DNA of 64,000 nt from Ensifer sp. LCM 4579 (GCF_001854885.1 NZ_MDDV01000017.1:45591-109590), one strand, 5' to 3'; shown: positions 26,466 to 35,834, counted from the first letter of the stretch. Notes: generated from the letters alone by a model not told the origin. Made by a program: numbers and translations.

Positions 26466-27176
26466 ATGAAAACCATAGTGATCTGCTCCGGCGGATTGGA
26501 TTCCGTTTCGCTCGCCCACAAGGTCGCCGCGGAACACGAGCTTGTTGGGCTCGTCTCCTTCGATTACGGCCAGCGGCACCGCAAGGAACTGGATTTCGCC
26601 GCCGCTTGCGCCAGGCGTCTCGGGGTGCCGCATCAGCTCATCGACATAAGCGAAATCGGCCGGCATCTCACCGGTTCGGCCCTGACCGACGACGTCGAGG
26701 TGCCGGATGGGCATTATGCGGAAGAGACGATGAAGACGACTGTCGTGCCGAACCGCAACGCCATCATGCTTGCGATCGCTTTCGGCGTCGCCGCCGCCCG
26801 CAAGGCCGAGGCAGTGGCGACCGCGGTCCACGGCGGGGATCATTTCATCTATCCGGACTGTCGCCCAGACTTCATCAATGCCTTCCAGTCGATGCAGGAC
26901 CATGCGCTCGAGGGATATGCGGAGGTGAGGCTTTATGCACCCTATGTCAATGTCTCGAAGGCCGACATCGTCGCCGACGGCGCGAAGCACAACACGCCCT
27001 TTGCCGAAACCTGGTCCTGCTACAAGGGCGGTGCGCGCCATTGCGGCCGATGCGGCACCTGCGTCGAGCGGCGCGAGGCTTTTCACCTGGCCGGCATTGC
27101 CGACCCGACGGACTATGAGGATACGGAGTTCTGGGTCAAGGCTATCGGCGCCTTTGCTGCAGAGGAGGTGAAATGA
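26466..27176 (+). CDS. queC: 7-cyano-7-deazaguanine synthase
   Basis: A 236-residue PP-loop ATPase that turns 7-carboxy-7-deazaguanine into preQ0 for queuosine synthesis. The PP-loop SGGLDS is at 8-13, and a zinc-binding cysteine cluster (CYKGGARHCGRCGTC) is near the C terminus. The ATG at 26466 is used although the frame is open from 26316. The 276-base upstream gap holds a 5-bp hairpin (26412-26416 with 26427-26431); I could not match it to a preQ1 riboswitch. queD overlaps the end by 4 bases. Confidence 0.97.
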   Translation: MKTIVICSGGLDSVSLAHKVAAEHELVGLVSFDYGQRHRKELDFAAACARRLGVPHQLIDISEIGRHLTGSALTDDVEVPDGHYAEETMKTTVVPNRNAIMLAIAFGVAAARKAEAVATAVHGGDHFIYPDCRPDFINAFQSMQDHALEGYAEVRLYAPYVNVSKADIVADGAKHNTPFAETWSCYKGGARHCGRCGTCVERREAFHLAGIADPTDYEDTEFWVKAIGAFAAEEVK

Positions 27177-27532
27177 TGTTCCGCATCACCAAGGAATTCC
27201 ACTTCTCCGCCTCGCACCAGCTGAAGAGCCTGCCGCCCGAACATCAATGCGCGCGGCTGCACGGGCATAATTACATCGTCGAGGTCGAGCTTTCGGCGGA
27301 GACACTCAACGAGCATGGATTCGTGCGCGACTATCACGAATTGTCGCCGTTGAAGCGCTACATCGATGAAGCCTTCGACCACCGTCACTTGAATGACGTG
27401 CTTGGCCACGACCGAGTGACTGCGGAGTGCCTGGCGCAGCATTTCTTCGAATGGTGCAAGGCGCGATTTCCGGAAACGGCCGCCGTACGCGTCAGCGAGA
27501 CGGCGAAGACCTGGGCGGAATACAGGCCATGA
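27173..27532 (+). CDS. queD: 6-carboxytetrahydropterin synthase
   Basis: A 119-residue QueD/PTPS-fold enzyme converting dihydroneopterin triphosphate to 6-carboxytetrahydropterin, the first committed step to 7-deazaguanines. Zinc-binding histidines are visible in FSASHQL and LHGHNY, and a catalytic Cys precedes them in HQCARLHG. Its start overlaps the queC stop and its end overlaps queE as ATGA, so queCDE is one coupled operon. Confidence 0.97.
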   Translation: MMFRITKEFHFSASHQLKSLPPEHQCARLHGHNYIVEVELSAETLNEHGFVRDYHELSPLKRYIDEAFDHRHLNDVLGHDRVTAECLAQHFFEWCKARFPETAAVRVSETAKTWAEYRP

Positions 27533-28266
27533 TCGGTGCACGACCGGCCGAAATCCGCGTCAGCGAGATCTTCGGGCCGACCATCCAGGGCGAGGGCGCG
27601 CTGATCGGACTGCCGACCGTATTCGTCAGGACCGGCGGCTGCGACTACCGTTGTTCCTGGTGCGACAGCCTTCACGCCGTCGACAGCCGCTACCGTGACG
27701 AGTGGCGCCCTATGTCTACGGAGGAGGTTTGGCAGGAGGTCACGGCGCTTTCCGGCGGCACGCCGGTCATGGTTTCCTTGTCGGGCGGCAATCCGGCGAT
27801 TCAGCCGCTTGGAGACCTGATCAACTGCGGCCATGCACAGGGCTATCGCTTCGCCCTGGAGACGCAGGGTTCGATCGCACGCGACTGGTTCGCCGATCTC
27901 GACGTCCTGGTGCTCAGTCCCAAACCGCCATCGAGCGGAATGGAGACGGATTGGGACGCGTTCGACGCCTGCCTTGAAGCGAGCGGGGGCAAGCCGCAGA
28001 CTATTCTCAAGATCGTGATCTTCGGCGAGGCAGATTATTCCTATGCGCGGAATGCCGCGGCACGCTATCCGCATCTGCCCGTCTATCTCCAGCCCGGCAA
28101 CCACACGCCGCCGCCACCCGAGGAACACGATGCGCCGATCGACATCGAGGGCGTGACGGAGCGCATGCGCTGGCTGGTCGAGCGCGTCACGGAAGACAGA
28201 TGGTTCGATGCCCGCGTTCTGCCGCAGTTGCACGTCCTTCTTTGGGGGAACAAGCGCGGCGTGTAG
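27529..28266 (+). CDS. queE: 7-carboxy-7-deazaguanine synthase (radical SAM)
   Basis: A 245-residue radical SAM enzyme that contracts 6-carboxytetrahydropterin to 7-carboxy-7-deazaguanine. The iron-sulfur cluster motif C-x3-C-x2-C is at Cys38, Cys42 and Cys45 (CDYRCSWC), and the N terminus has the substrate-binding TIQGEG. The start at 27529 overlaps the queD stop. With queC and queD it completes GTP-to-preQ0 apart from folE; queF is not in the window. Confidence 0.97.
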   Translation: MIGARPAEIRVSEIFGPTIQGEGALIGLPTVFVRTGGCDYRCSWCDSLHAVDSRYRDEWRPMSTEEVWQEVTALSGGTPVMVSLSGGNPAIQPLGDLINCGHAQGYRFALETQGSIARDWFADLDVLVLSPKPPSSGMETDWDAFDACLEASGGKPQTILKIVIFGEADYSYARNAAARYPHLPVYLQPGNHTPPPPEEHDAPIDIEGVTERMRWLVERVTEDRWFDARVLPQLHVLLWGNKRGV

Positions 28267-28459
28267 ATCACATCTGCCTACCCGCAGCATTGCGCGGTCC
28301 GTCGCGATCCCGCAGGTGTTTGATGGACGAAGCGTGTCATTTCGGCTTGTCGATGTTACGGTCATGACATAAAACGTTACCGCCGCGTTAACGGCGCCTG
28401 TCACCCACACTCCAAAGCAGATTCGAAAGAATTTTTGATGCCACGAGAAGGAGACATTT

Positions 28460-28708
28460 ATGTCCATTTCCCCCACCCTTGGCGAAGAACAGGCCCCGAT
28501 CTTGCTCGCCAGCGATATTGCCGCCCGCGTGAGGGCCGCCCGTGAGGCAGTCGGCTACAGTATCGAGGACCTTGCCGTCACCTGTGGTCTTACCAGCGTC
28601 GAGATCAGCGACATCGAAAGCGGCGGCGACAGCGATCCGGCGAAACTGAAGCGCGTTGCGACTGCTCTTCAAGTACCGATTTCGCACTTGCTGCCGGGCG
28701 AGGTGTAG
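28460..28708 (+). CDS. small XRE-family transcriptional regulator
   Basis: An 82-residue protein that is almost entirely a helix-turn-helix XRE domain (about residues 18-76: VRAAREAVGYSIEDLAVTCG, then VEISDIESG). A strong GGAGA site precedes the ATG at 28460. Its target is unknown. It is followed by two strong hairpins that separate it from the convergent response regulator. Confidence 0.85.
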   Translation: MSISPTLGEEQAPILLASDIAARVRAAREAVGYSIEDLAVTCGLTSVEISDIESGGDSDPAKLKRVATALQVPISHLLPGEV

Positions 28709-28768
28709 AAGGCCGAGCCGGCCGGCTGCCAGTCCAGTCCGACAAGAGGGATTTGCCGACAGCCGCTA

Positions 28769-28812
28769 CTGCATGTCTCCTGAAACCGACCTCGGTTTAA
28801 GGAGACATGCAG
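28769..28812. terminator. long near-perfect hairpin between convergent genes
   Basis: A 44-base palindrome: 13 bp (28769-28781 with 28800-28812), one G/A mismatch, then 7 bp (28783-28789 with 28792-28798) around a 2-base loop. It lies between the stop of the XRE gene and the stop of the response regulator. There is no T tract on either side, so termination is only a likely role. Confidence 0.6.
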
Positions 28813-28813
28813 C

Positions 28814-28861
28814 AATTCAATGCGCCACAGCGCCGCGCGTCTGATAAGACGCGCGGCGCTT
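28814..28861. repeat. RIME-like half element (module B)
   Basis: A 13-bp perfect hairpin (28829-28841 with 28848-28860, arm AGCGCCGCGCGTC) with the flank CAATTCAA upstream. It matches the second half of the repeats at 46.3 kb and 49.5 kb, where the same GCGTCTGA--AGACGC core occurs. Confidence 0.65.
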
Positions 28862-28878
28862 GCGGGTTTGGCGAGGTT

Positions 28879-29244
28879 TCATTGTGTTGAAAGCAGGTTC
28901 CGGATGCTTCGGATCAGCGCAGTGGCATCGAAGGGTTTCGTCAGGCAGGGCAGCGTCCTGTATCGCTCCGGGAGATCCGACACGGCATAGCCGGTCAGCA
29001 GCAGAACCGGCACATGCCGCTCGATCAACTCGTCGACCAATGGATAGCCGAGCTCGCCGCGCAGGTTGAGGTCCAGCGTAGCGACCTCGAAAAGTTCTGT
29101 TCGTGAGGCTGCGATCGAGGCGCTGAGGGTTGTGAAGGGGCCGATGACAGCGTAGCCGGCGGCGACGAGGTCCTCCTCGATCTGCAATGCAACGAGAAAT
29201 TCATCCTCCGCGACGAAAACGCGATATTGACCGGTTGGGTTCAT
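28879..29244 (-). CDS. single-domain response regulator
   Basis: A 121-residue receiver domain without an output domain. The acidic pair is in VFVAEDE, the phosphoacceptor Asp is in TLDLNLRG, and the conserved Lys is in LTKPFD. Its start is 1 base past the stop of the HWE histidine kinase gene, so they form an operon and probably a cognate pair. Such receivers often pass phosphate on or tune the general stress response in alphaproteobacteria; which is the case here cannot be read from sequence. Confidence 0.9.
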   Translation of the reverse strand: MNPTGQYRVFVAEDEFLVALQIEEDLVAAGYAVIGPFTTLSASIAASRTELFEVATLDLNLRGELGYPLVDELIERHVPVLLLTGYAVSDLPERYRTLPCLTKPFDATALIRSIRNLLSTQ

Positions 29245-29245
29245 C

Positions 29246-31966
29246 TCAGGCCTTCCTGGGATGGGGAACGTCGATGGTGCATCTCAGACCCTCCCGGGCG
29301 AATTCAAGCCGCACTTCACCGCCAAGATCCGAAGTCACCACCCGCTCCAACAACAGCCGGCCGAAGCCGTTTTGTTTCGGTTCCGGAACGGGCGGGCCGC
29401 CGGTCTCCTGCCACGAGACATGAAGTCGTCTCGCTTCAGGGTCGACGCACCACGCGATTGCGACTTTGCCGCTCTTCACAGAGAGCGCACCGTGCTTGGC
29501 CGCATTGGTGGCAAGCTCATGCGCGGCCATTCCGAGTGTCAGCGCATATTTGGGCGGCAACATTGTCTCTGGTCCGGAAAGCGAGACGTTGCTTCCGCTC
29601 GCGTCGCTGTAGGGGGACAGTTCGTCGGAAAGGACCGTTTCAAGCGAAACCCCGGACCAGCTCGCTTCGGCGAGACGGGTGTGTGTTTGCGCCAACGCCC
29701 GTATGCGTGCACTGAACGAATCGCGCGCCTCGCGCAGGTCCGGGTTTGTAGAGAAGGATTGACGCGCGATCGAACTGACGATCGCAAGGGTGTTCTTCAC
29801 CCGGTGGCTGAGTTCGGCGACAAGAAGGCTGCGCTGGGATTCTGCCTCCTTGCGCTCGGTGATGTCCATGCAGACACCGGCCAGCTTCGGGGCACGCCCC
29901 GTCCCCGGCAGCGAAAACTGCCCAAAGGCTTCCATCCATCGGATCGATCCTTCAGGAAGTTTGACCCGGTAAATAACGTGATAGTTTTCATGGGTTTTCA
30001 GGGCCTTGGCGATCTCCAACTCGACGAGAGGGAGATCGGCCGGATGAATATCCCGTTTGAAATCGGCAAGTGTTCCGCCGAATGTCCCCGGCTCGAGATG
30101 ATGAAGGGACTCCAGCCCGGGTGACCATATCACTTGACCGGTGCCCGTATCCCATTCCCAGGCCCCCATTCGCCCCGCCTCCAGTGCGATCTGAAGCCGT
30201 CGCTCGCTCTCCTGCAGCGCCCCTTCCGCCACCTTGCGTTCGGTTATGTCCACCGATGCTGCCACGGCGCCGACCACCGCGCCGGCGGCATCGCGCAACG
30301 GTGTCGCGTTTCCGAAAATGTGGCGCATCGAACCGTCTTCGAAGCGGACTTCTTCTTCGAAATTGGGGACCTCTTCGCCCCGCGCAGCCCGTTGAACGGG
30401 TAGTTCATCGGCTGCCAGTAGCCGCCCCTGCGAGAACACTTGGAAATTGTCTGGCCGCACGCCGGCTGGCGCGGACAGCGACAGATTGCTTCCGGGAGGC
30501 CGCCGCAGGAGCTCGTAGGCCGCACGGTTGCCGCTGATTTCCGCACAATCCGGTGAGCGGGTGATCCAGATCAAAGCGGGCACGGCCTGCATGATGGCCA
30601 TCAATTCTGCGGCGCGCTCTCTCTCCATTGCCTCTTTGCGGCGGGACTGCTCCTCCGCGCGTTGCCTCGCCTCTTCGGCGCGGAGGCGCTGTATGCTGAA
30701 GCCGAGTTGCCGGGCTATGGTCATCGCCACGCTGATTTCACTGTCTGCGAAGGCATGCGGCAGGTCGTAATAGGTCATGAATTTGCCGATGAGCCGGTCT
30801 CCGGCGACGAGCGGGATGAAGCCGAGCGCGTGTATGCCTTCCGCCTCGACGACCCGTCTCAGTTCCCGGGCGATGTCCGCCCTGGCAATGTCTTCGATGA
30901 ATATCGGCTCTGGATCCTTTTCGTCGGCGGTCCAGGGAGAATGCCCGTCTACCGCCTGCCGATATTGATCCGAGAGGCCGCGCCACGCGACGAAACGCAT
31001 CGTCTCGGATTTGTCGAACAGCAGTATGGACGCCCGCTCGCAGGAGAGGGCACTTTGGATGGCGTCCAGCGACGCCTCATAGACTTCTTTGATGTCCTGC
31101 GCGCGTTGCTGCCTTTCCGCGAGGCTGTAAAGGGAGGCCTGTTCGCGCAGGCGCGCCGCCAATGCTTCCGTTGCGCGCTTATGTTCGGTGATGTCCCGAG
31201 CAATCTTCGACGCCCCGATGACGCGGCCGTCAGCATCTCGCACGGGCGAAACCGTAAGGGAGATGTTGACGAGGGTCCCGTCCTTCCGCCGGCGCAAAGT
31301 CTCGTAATGGTCGATGCGCTCGCCGCTGCGGATGCGGCTGAGAATTCTCGGCTCTTCGTCCTGATAGCCGGGCGGCATGAGAATGGTGATCGACTTGCCC
31401 ACCACTTCATCGGCGGTGTATCCGAACAGCCGCTCGGCCCCCAGGTTCCAGCTTGTGATCGTGCCGTTCAGATCCTTGGCAACGATGCCGTCATCCGAGG
31501 ATTCGACGATTGCGGCGAGATAACGGGAGTCCCTTTCCGCACTTCTGCGCTCGGTGATGTCGACAAGGAGATTGACGGCACCCGAGAGCACCCCGGCCTC
31601 GTTGAAGGTAGGTGTCGGATAAGGGAGAACCAGGGCGGTCGTCCCGTTCGGACGGACGGCGAGCAACTCCTTTCCCCTGAGAGGCTGGCCCGTCTTCAAC
31701 GCTATGGCCATTGGGCACTGATCGTGCGGCAGCGCCGTCCCGTCGGGCCGCTGCAGCTGCCAACACACGCACCAGCGGTCTTTTCCCACCGTCGGTTCCC
31801 GCCCGGCAAGGTCGGCCGCTGCGCGGTTGAAATAGGTGACATATCCGTCTGCGTCCGTCATGTAGACGGCGACCGGAAGCGCATCCAACGCCGTCCGAAA
31901 GTCTGGTGAGGCAAGCACCCCCGCGTCGGCCATCAAGCACGAGGGCAGTATATCCGCGCTGCTCAT
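29246..31966 (-). CDS. multi-PAS/GAF HWE-family sensor histidine kinase
   Basis: A 906-residue soluble sensor kinase without membrane segments. Domain order: PAS (about 20-130), PAS (about 140-265), GAF (about 285-440), PAS, PAS (about 590-705), then the kinase core. The phosphoacceptor is His721 in ELSHRVKN, followed by HELATNAAKHGA (N box) and the diagnostic WxE at Trp852 (SWQET), which defines the HWE family. The start at 31966 has a GGAGGG site; the frame is open to 32071. It is co-transcribed with the receiver gene. Ligand is unknown. Confidence 0.92.
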   Translation of the reverse strand: MSSADILPSCLMADAGVLASPDFRTALDALPVAVYMTDADGYVTYFNRAAADLAGREPTVGKDRWCVCWQLQRPDGTALPHDQCPMAIALKTGQPLRGKELLAVRPNGTTALVLPYPTPTFNEAGVLSGAVNLLVDITERRSAERDSRYLAAIVESSDDGIVAKDLNGTITSWNLGAERLFGYTADEVVGKSITILMPPGYQDEEPRILSRIRSGERIDHYETLRRRKDGTLVNISLTVSPVRDADGRVIGASKIARDITEHKRATEALAARLREQASLYSLAERQQRAQDIKEVYEASLDAIQSALSCERASILLFDKSETMRFVAWRGLSDQYRQAVDGHSPWTADEKDPEPIFIEDIARADIARELRRVVEAEGIHALGFIPLVAGDRLIGKFMTYYDLPHAFADSEISVAMTIARQLGFSIQRLRAEEARQRAEEQSRRKEAMERERAAELMAIMQAVPALIWITRSPDCAEISGNRAAYELLRRPPGSNLSLSAPAGVRPDNFQVFSQGRLLAADELPVQRAARGEEVPNFEEEVRFEDGSMRHIFGNATPLRDAAGAVVGAVAASVDITERKVAEGALQESERRLQIALEAGRMGAWEWDTGTGQVIWSPGLESLHHLEPGTFGGTLADFKRDIHPADLPLVELEIAKALKTHENYHVIYRVKLPEGSIRWMEAFGQFSLPGTGRAPKLAGVCMDITERKEAESQRSLLVAELSHRVKNTLAIVSSIARQSFSTNPDLREARDSFSARIRALAQTHTRLAEASWSGVSLETVLSDELSPYSDASGSNVSLSGPETMLPPKYALTLGMAAHELATNAAKHGALSVKSGKVAIAWCVDPEARRLHVSWQETGGPPVPEPKQNGFGRLLLERVVTSDLGGEVRLEFAREGLRCTIDVPHPRKA

Positions 31967-32172
31967 AGTTCCCTCCGAGCGCCCCGTAACACGGGTGAAC
32001 GCGGCCGACATCAGCTTTGTTCCGGATTGCCCCAAAAGACGTAAAGCGGCTTCATGCCATAGTAGCAACACAGGGCTGCAATAGATTTAACCAAATCCGA
32101 CGCCAGGTTGAAACGGAAAGGCTGTTACAGGAGCGCGGGGGCAAATCCAACCTCAAACGGGAGACGATCTGA

Positions 32173-33570
32173 ATGAGCAGATTTGAGCTGAACGCCGTAG
32201 GTAAACCGCTCTATTACAGCGGCAGCTCCACGGCATGGTTTTCCGCCACCGGATCCGGTCCCATGCTCTACGGAACGGCTGGCAACGACTCGATGTGGGG
32301 CGACAGCTCCGTGAACGTCACCATGGTCGGCGGCAAGGGCGACGACATCTATTATCTCTATTCCTCGATAAACCGCGCCTATGAGGCGCCGGGTGAGGGC
32401 GTCGATACGATCAGCACCTGGATGAGCTACGCCTTGGCGGAAAATTTCGAGAACCTGACCGTCACCGGCGACAATCGCTTCGCCTTCGGCAACGACCTGG
32501 ACAACATCGTCAAAGGCGGCTCAAGCCGCCAGACGATCGACGGCGGCGCCGGCGACGACGTCTTGATCGGTGGGGGAGGTGCCGACATCTTCGTCGTTGC
32601 CCGGGGGAACGGAAGCGACCTGATCACGGATTTCAACTTCGACGACATCGTCCGCCTCGACGGCTACGGATTTACATCCTTCCAGCAGGTTCTCGCCAAT
32701 GTGGCCCAGGAGGGCACGGATCTTCGGCTTAGTCTCGCGGACGACGAGAGTCTGCTGTTCAGGAACACGACTGCCGATCAGTTGCAGGCGAGCCAGTTCC
32801 GGTTGAGCCTCGACCGCTCCGTGCTGGCGCAGACCTTTTCCGACGACTTTGATACGCTGCAACTGCACGACGGCACGAGCGGCGTCTGGGACCCCAAGTT
32901 CTGGTGGGCTCCCGAAAAGGGTGCGACGCTTACGGGCAACGGCGAACTGCAATGGTATATCAATCCGAGCTACCAACCGACGGCGTCCGCCAATCCGTTT
33001 TCGATCAAGGACGGGGTGCTGACGATCACCGCAAAGCCGGCTTCCGAGGCAATCCAGACCGAAATCGATGGCTATGACTACACGTCGGGCATGCTGACGA
33101 CGCACTCGTCCTTCGCACAGACCTACGGCTATTTCGAGATCCGGGCCGACATGCCGGATGACCAGGGCGTCTGGCCGGCCTTCTGGCTCCTGCCCGCCGA
33201 CGGCTCCTGGCCGCCGGAACTCGATATCGTGGAAATGCGCGGGCAGGATCCGAATACCATCATAGGCAGCGTTCATTCCAATGAAACCGGCTCCCAGACC
33301 AGCGTCGCAAATGCCGTGAAAGTGACCGACACCAGCGGCTTCCATAAATACGGGGTGCTTTGGACCAAGGAGGAGATCGTCTGGTATTTCGACGACGCAG
33401 CGATTGCCCGCGCCGAGACACCTTCGGACATGCACGATCCGATGTATATGATCGTCAATCTGGCCGTCGGAGGCATCGCCGGCGCGCCGAGCGACGGGCT
33501 CGCCGACGGGTCCGAAATGAAGATCGATTACATCAGGGCCTATTCGCTCGACGCTGATTGGCATATCTGA
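32173..33570 (+). CDS. exsH: secreted RTX-type endo-beta-glycanase ExsH (GH16)
   Basis: A 465-residue enzyme with N-terminal calcium-binding nonapeptide repeats (GGKGDDIYYL at 53-62; GGAGDDVLIGGGGADIF at 124-140) and a C-terminal GH16 domain from about 222. The catalytic signature ELDIVE (349-354) gives nucleophile Glu349 and acid/base Glu354. There is no N-terminal signal peptide, as expected for export by a type I system (PrsDE in S. meliloti). ExsH trims succinoglycan in cooperation with ExoK. Length equals that of S. meliloti ExsH as I remember it. It is a single transcription unit. Confidence 0.92.
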   Translation: MSRFELNAVGKPLYYSGSSTAWFSATGSGPMLYGTAGNDSMWGDSSVNVTMVGGKGDDIYYLYSSINRAYEAPGEGVDTISTWMSYALAENFENLTVTGDNRFAFGNDLDNIVKGGSSRQTIDGGAGDDVLIGGGGADIFVVARGNGSDLITDFNFDDIVRLDGYGFTSFQQVLANVAQEGTDLRLSLADDESLLFRNTTADQLQASQFRLSLDRSVLAQTFSDDFDTLQLHDGTSGVWDPKFWWAPEKGATLTGNGELQWYINPSYQPTASANPFSIKDGVLTITAKPASEAIQTEIDGYDYTSGMLTTHSSFAQTYGYFEIRADMPDDQGVWPAFWLLPADGSWPPELDIVEMRGQDPNTIIGSVHSNETGSQTSVANAVKVTDTSGFHKYGVLWTKEEIVWYFDDAAIARAETPSDMHDPMYMIVNLAVGGIAGAPSDGLADGSEMKIDYIRAYSLDADWHI

Positions 33571-33584
33571 GCGGCGGAACGACC

Positions 33585-33602
33585 GGCGGCGTCGACGCCG
33601 CC
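33585..33602. repeat. 18-bp perfect palindrome after exsH
   Basis: GGCGGCGTCGACGCCGCC, 15 bases past the exsH stop. It may help end transcription but has no T tract. Confidence 0.45.
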
Positions 33603-33621
33603 GACTCTACGGCTTCGCAAC

Positions 33622-33667
33622 TGCGCATCGGCCTGAAAATCGGGTTCGATTTTCAGTCCGATGCGCT
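33622..33667. repeat. RIME-like half element (module A)
   Basis: A hairpin of 9 bp plus 10 bp with one C/T mismatch (33623-33631 with 33658-33666; 33633-33642 with 33647-33656; loop GGTT). Its GCGCATCGGCC--GAA-ATCG core matches the first half of the 49.4-kb repeat. It lies between the convergent ends of exsH and the sugar-binding protein gene, and could also act as a bidirectional terminator. Confidence 0.65.
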
Positions 33668-33681
33668 GGCCGCAACTCTAT

Positions 33682-34671
33682 TCACTTCTGGATGCAGGTG
33701 TCGGCCGTGTCCTTGGTGCATTCGTCGAGGCCGGTGTAGACCGGATCCTCGACGGGTTTGCCGGCGATCAGGTCCAGCATGACCTGCGGGGCCTTGTAGC
33801 CCATTTCGAACGGCCGCTGGCCGACGAGAGCGGTTACCAGCCCCTCCTTGGCGATGGCGACCTCCTCACCGATCGTATCGGCCGCACCGATGACGAATTC
33901 GTTGTTGGCGATCTTGTCGGCCATCGGTCTGAACAGATCGCGGTAGGGCTGCGGAGCGCCGAACAGAGGCCATCCACCCATGATGCCGAAGGCATCGAGG
34001 TCGGGATTGGCGGCCAGTATATCGGTCATCGCCTGCACGCCCTTCGCCCCATCGTCATTGGTGAAGACCGGGCAGCCCGCCACTTCCGTCCATCCGCCTT
34101 CGCCCTTGAGCTCAGTCAGGTCCTTCTGGCCGGTAAGGGCATCCCGCATGCCCTGAGCCCGGCGCAGAATGTTGTCGGCGCCCGGATTGCCTTCGATCGT
34201 GCAGATCTTGCCGCCGTCCGGTTTTGCCTTCTTTATGTACTCGCCGATGCGATAGCCCATCAGATAGTTATCGGTGCCGAGATAGGTCTGGCGCAGCGCC
34301 GAATCTTCGGGGGCGAGGTCGGCGTCGACCGTCATGACAGGTACTGTCGGATTGGCGGTCTTCAGGGTCTGGGCGATCAGCTTGGCATTTGACGGCGAAA
34401 TGGCGATCGCGGCCGTATCGGGCTTGCTCAGCATGTCCTGAACGATTTGCGCTTCGCCCGCTTCGTCCGATGTCGATGCAGGTCCGGTGTAGAAGCACTC
34501 ATATTCGGAATCCTGATTTTCGCTGTTCCACTTCTGACAACCCTGGTTGATTGCCTCGAAGAACGGGTTGTCCAGGCCCTTCACGACGATGACAAGCTGT
34601 TTCTTCTGGGCCAGAGCCGTTCCCGCGCTCAGCGCAAGGACCGCTGCGGCAAGCAATAATGCCTTCCTCAT
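33682..34671 (-). CDS. sugar ABC transporter periplasmic binding protein
   Basis: A 329-residue periplasmic-binding protein of the LacI/ribose-binding fold. Residues 1-21 are a signal peptide (ending ALAQ). The start QLVIVVKGLDNPFFEAINQG is typical of the family, and two cysteine-containing loops are present. It feeds the permease and ATPase encoded about 2.2 kb away on the other strand, and it is co-oriented with the epimerase gene just upstream. The sugar is unknown; fructose-, ribose- or rhizopine-like systems share this design. Confidence 0.9.
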   Translation of the reverse strand: MRKALLLAAAVLALSAGTALAQKKQLVIVVKGLDNPFFEAINQGCQKWNSENQDSEYECFYTGPASTSDEAGEAQIVQDMLSKPDTAAIAISPSNAKLIAQTLKTANPTVPVMTVDADLAPEDSALRQTYLGTDNYLMGYRIGEYIKKAKPDGGKICTIEGNPGADNILRRAQGMRDALTGQKDLTELKGEGGWTEVAGCPVFTNDDGAKGVQAMTDILAANPDLDAFGIMGGWPLFGAPQPYRDLFRPMADKIANNEFVIGAADTIGEEVAIAKEGLVTALVGQRPFEMGYKAPQVMLDLIAGKPVEDPVYTGLDECTKDTADTCIQK

Positions 34672-34716
34672 TCTCTCCTCCCTTTGACAAGCGGACCTCC
34701 AATGTCCGCGACGAAA

Positions 34717-35697
34717 TCAACCCGGATACCAGACGATGCGCCGATCATCCGCTGTACGCTCGTACTGCCAGGCCGAGTCGATGAGCTTCTCGAAATCATA
34801 GCCGGGCTGCCAACCCAGCAGGTATTTGGCCTTGCTGTTGTCCATCCAGTTGGAATGGAACCGGCTCGGTATGTCGACGGAACGGAGGCCGCGCGTGCGG
34901 GCAAGATAGGCCGCGACCTCGCCGTAATCGACCGGCCGGTCCATTGAGATGTTGAAGAGCTGACGCACCGCACGGGGATTGTCGATCGCCAAGAGTATCG
35001 CCGACACGAGGTCCTCGACATGCACGAAATTGCGCTTCAGCGGACGGCCGTCGGCGTCTCGGAGCAGCGGCACAGTGCCGTCCTCCGCATAACGCTTCGC
35101 GTCTGCCTCGGGAACGAGGTCCTTCCATACGGGACCGCCGAACACGTCGTCGCCGAAGGACAGGGTATATTTGAAGTCGTCCTTCTCCATGATCCATGGC
35201 GCGCGCAGGCAGCAGCCGTTCACGCCATATTGGATGCCGTATTGCTCGAGCATGACTTCCTCGAGCACTTTCGAAAGGGCATAGCAGCCCGGATAGGCGC
35301 GGTGCGCTGCAGCTTCGGTGATCGGCCCCTCATGGCGGTAGTAAAAGTGGCCGATACCGGCGTCGCCGCCGATAAGAATGAATTGGCTGGCGGTCGCGCT
35401 CGCACGGAATTGCTCCAGGAGCCAGAACAGCCCCTTTACCGTCACATCCATGACTTGGTCGGGAAGTTCCTTGCATGTGGCGAGATGCACGACATGCGTG
35501 ACATCTTCGAGAGCTTGGGCAACCGAAGCGCGGTCGGCGATCGAGCCGCGTGCCACCTCGACGCGTTCGGTTTCGGCAAGCAGCCGGTTGTGGCAGAGCG
35601 CACGGATGCGGGCCTCGAGAAAACGCGGATCGTCAAGCAGCGCCGCGATGAAGTGCCGCCCGACCTTGCCCGTTGCTCCGGTGACGAGGATCAGCAT
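34717..35697 (-). CDS. NAD(P)-dependent sugar epimerase/dehydratase (SDR)
   Basis: A 326-residue extended short-chain dehydrogenase/reductase. The cofactor motif GATGKVG is at residues 7-13. An active-site Tyr/Lys pair is present in YALSK. It probably acts on a sugar or nucleotide sugar. It lies upstream of the binding-protein gene in the same direction with a 45-base gap, and is divergent from the ATPase gene, so the locus looks like one uptake and conversion unit. Substrate not assignable. Confidence 0.85.
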   Translation of the reverse strand: MLILVTGATGKVGRHFIAALLDDPRFLEARIRALCHNRLLAETERVEVARGSIADRASVAQALEDVTHVVHLATCKELPDQVMDVTVKGLFWLLEQFRASATASQFILIGGDAGIGHFYYRHEGPITEAAAHRAYPGCYALSKVLEEVMLEQYGIQYGVNGCCLRAPWIMEKDDFKYTLSFGDDVFGGPVWKDLVPEADAKRYAEDGTVPLLRDADGRPLKRNFVHVEDLVSAILLAIDNPRAVRQLFNISMDRPVDYGEVAAYLARTRGLRSVDIPSRFHSNWMDNSKAKYLLGWQPGYDFEKLIDSAWQYERTADDRRIVWYPG

Positions 35698-35755
35698 GCC
35701 GACCTCCCGCTGATAGCTAATATCCGCTTTCTTGGCGCGTCAACGGCTATTTATA

Positions 35756-35768
35756 TTACAATATGTAA
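35756..35768. promoter_or_regulatory. candidate operator in the divergent sugar locus
   Basis: The inverted repeat TTAC-N5-GTAA lies in an AT-rich stretch between the epimerase and ATPase genes. Its size and position suit a GntR- or LacI-type repressor, but no regulator gene is adjacent. Confidence 0.35.
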
Positions 35769-35805
35769 AATGCCGCGGATGCAATTCAATTTGTAGGACA
35801 ATTGA

Positions 35806-35834
35806 TTGACGCTATCGCATGCATTTGCGTAAAT
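35806..35834 (+). promoter_or_regulatory. predicted promoter of the sugar ABC ATPase-permease unit
   Basis: TTGACG (35806-35811) and GTAAAT (35829-35834) are separated by 17 bases, about 70 bases before the ATPase start. Confidence 0.5.
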
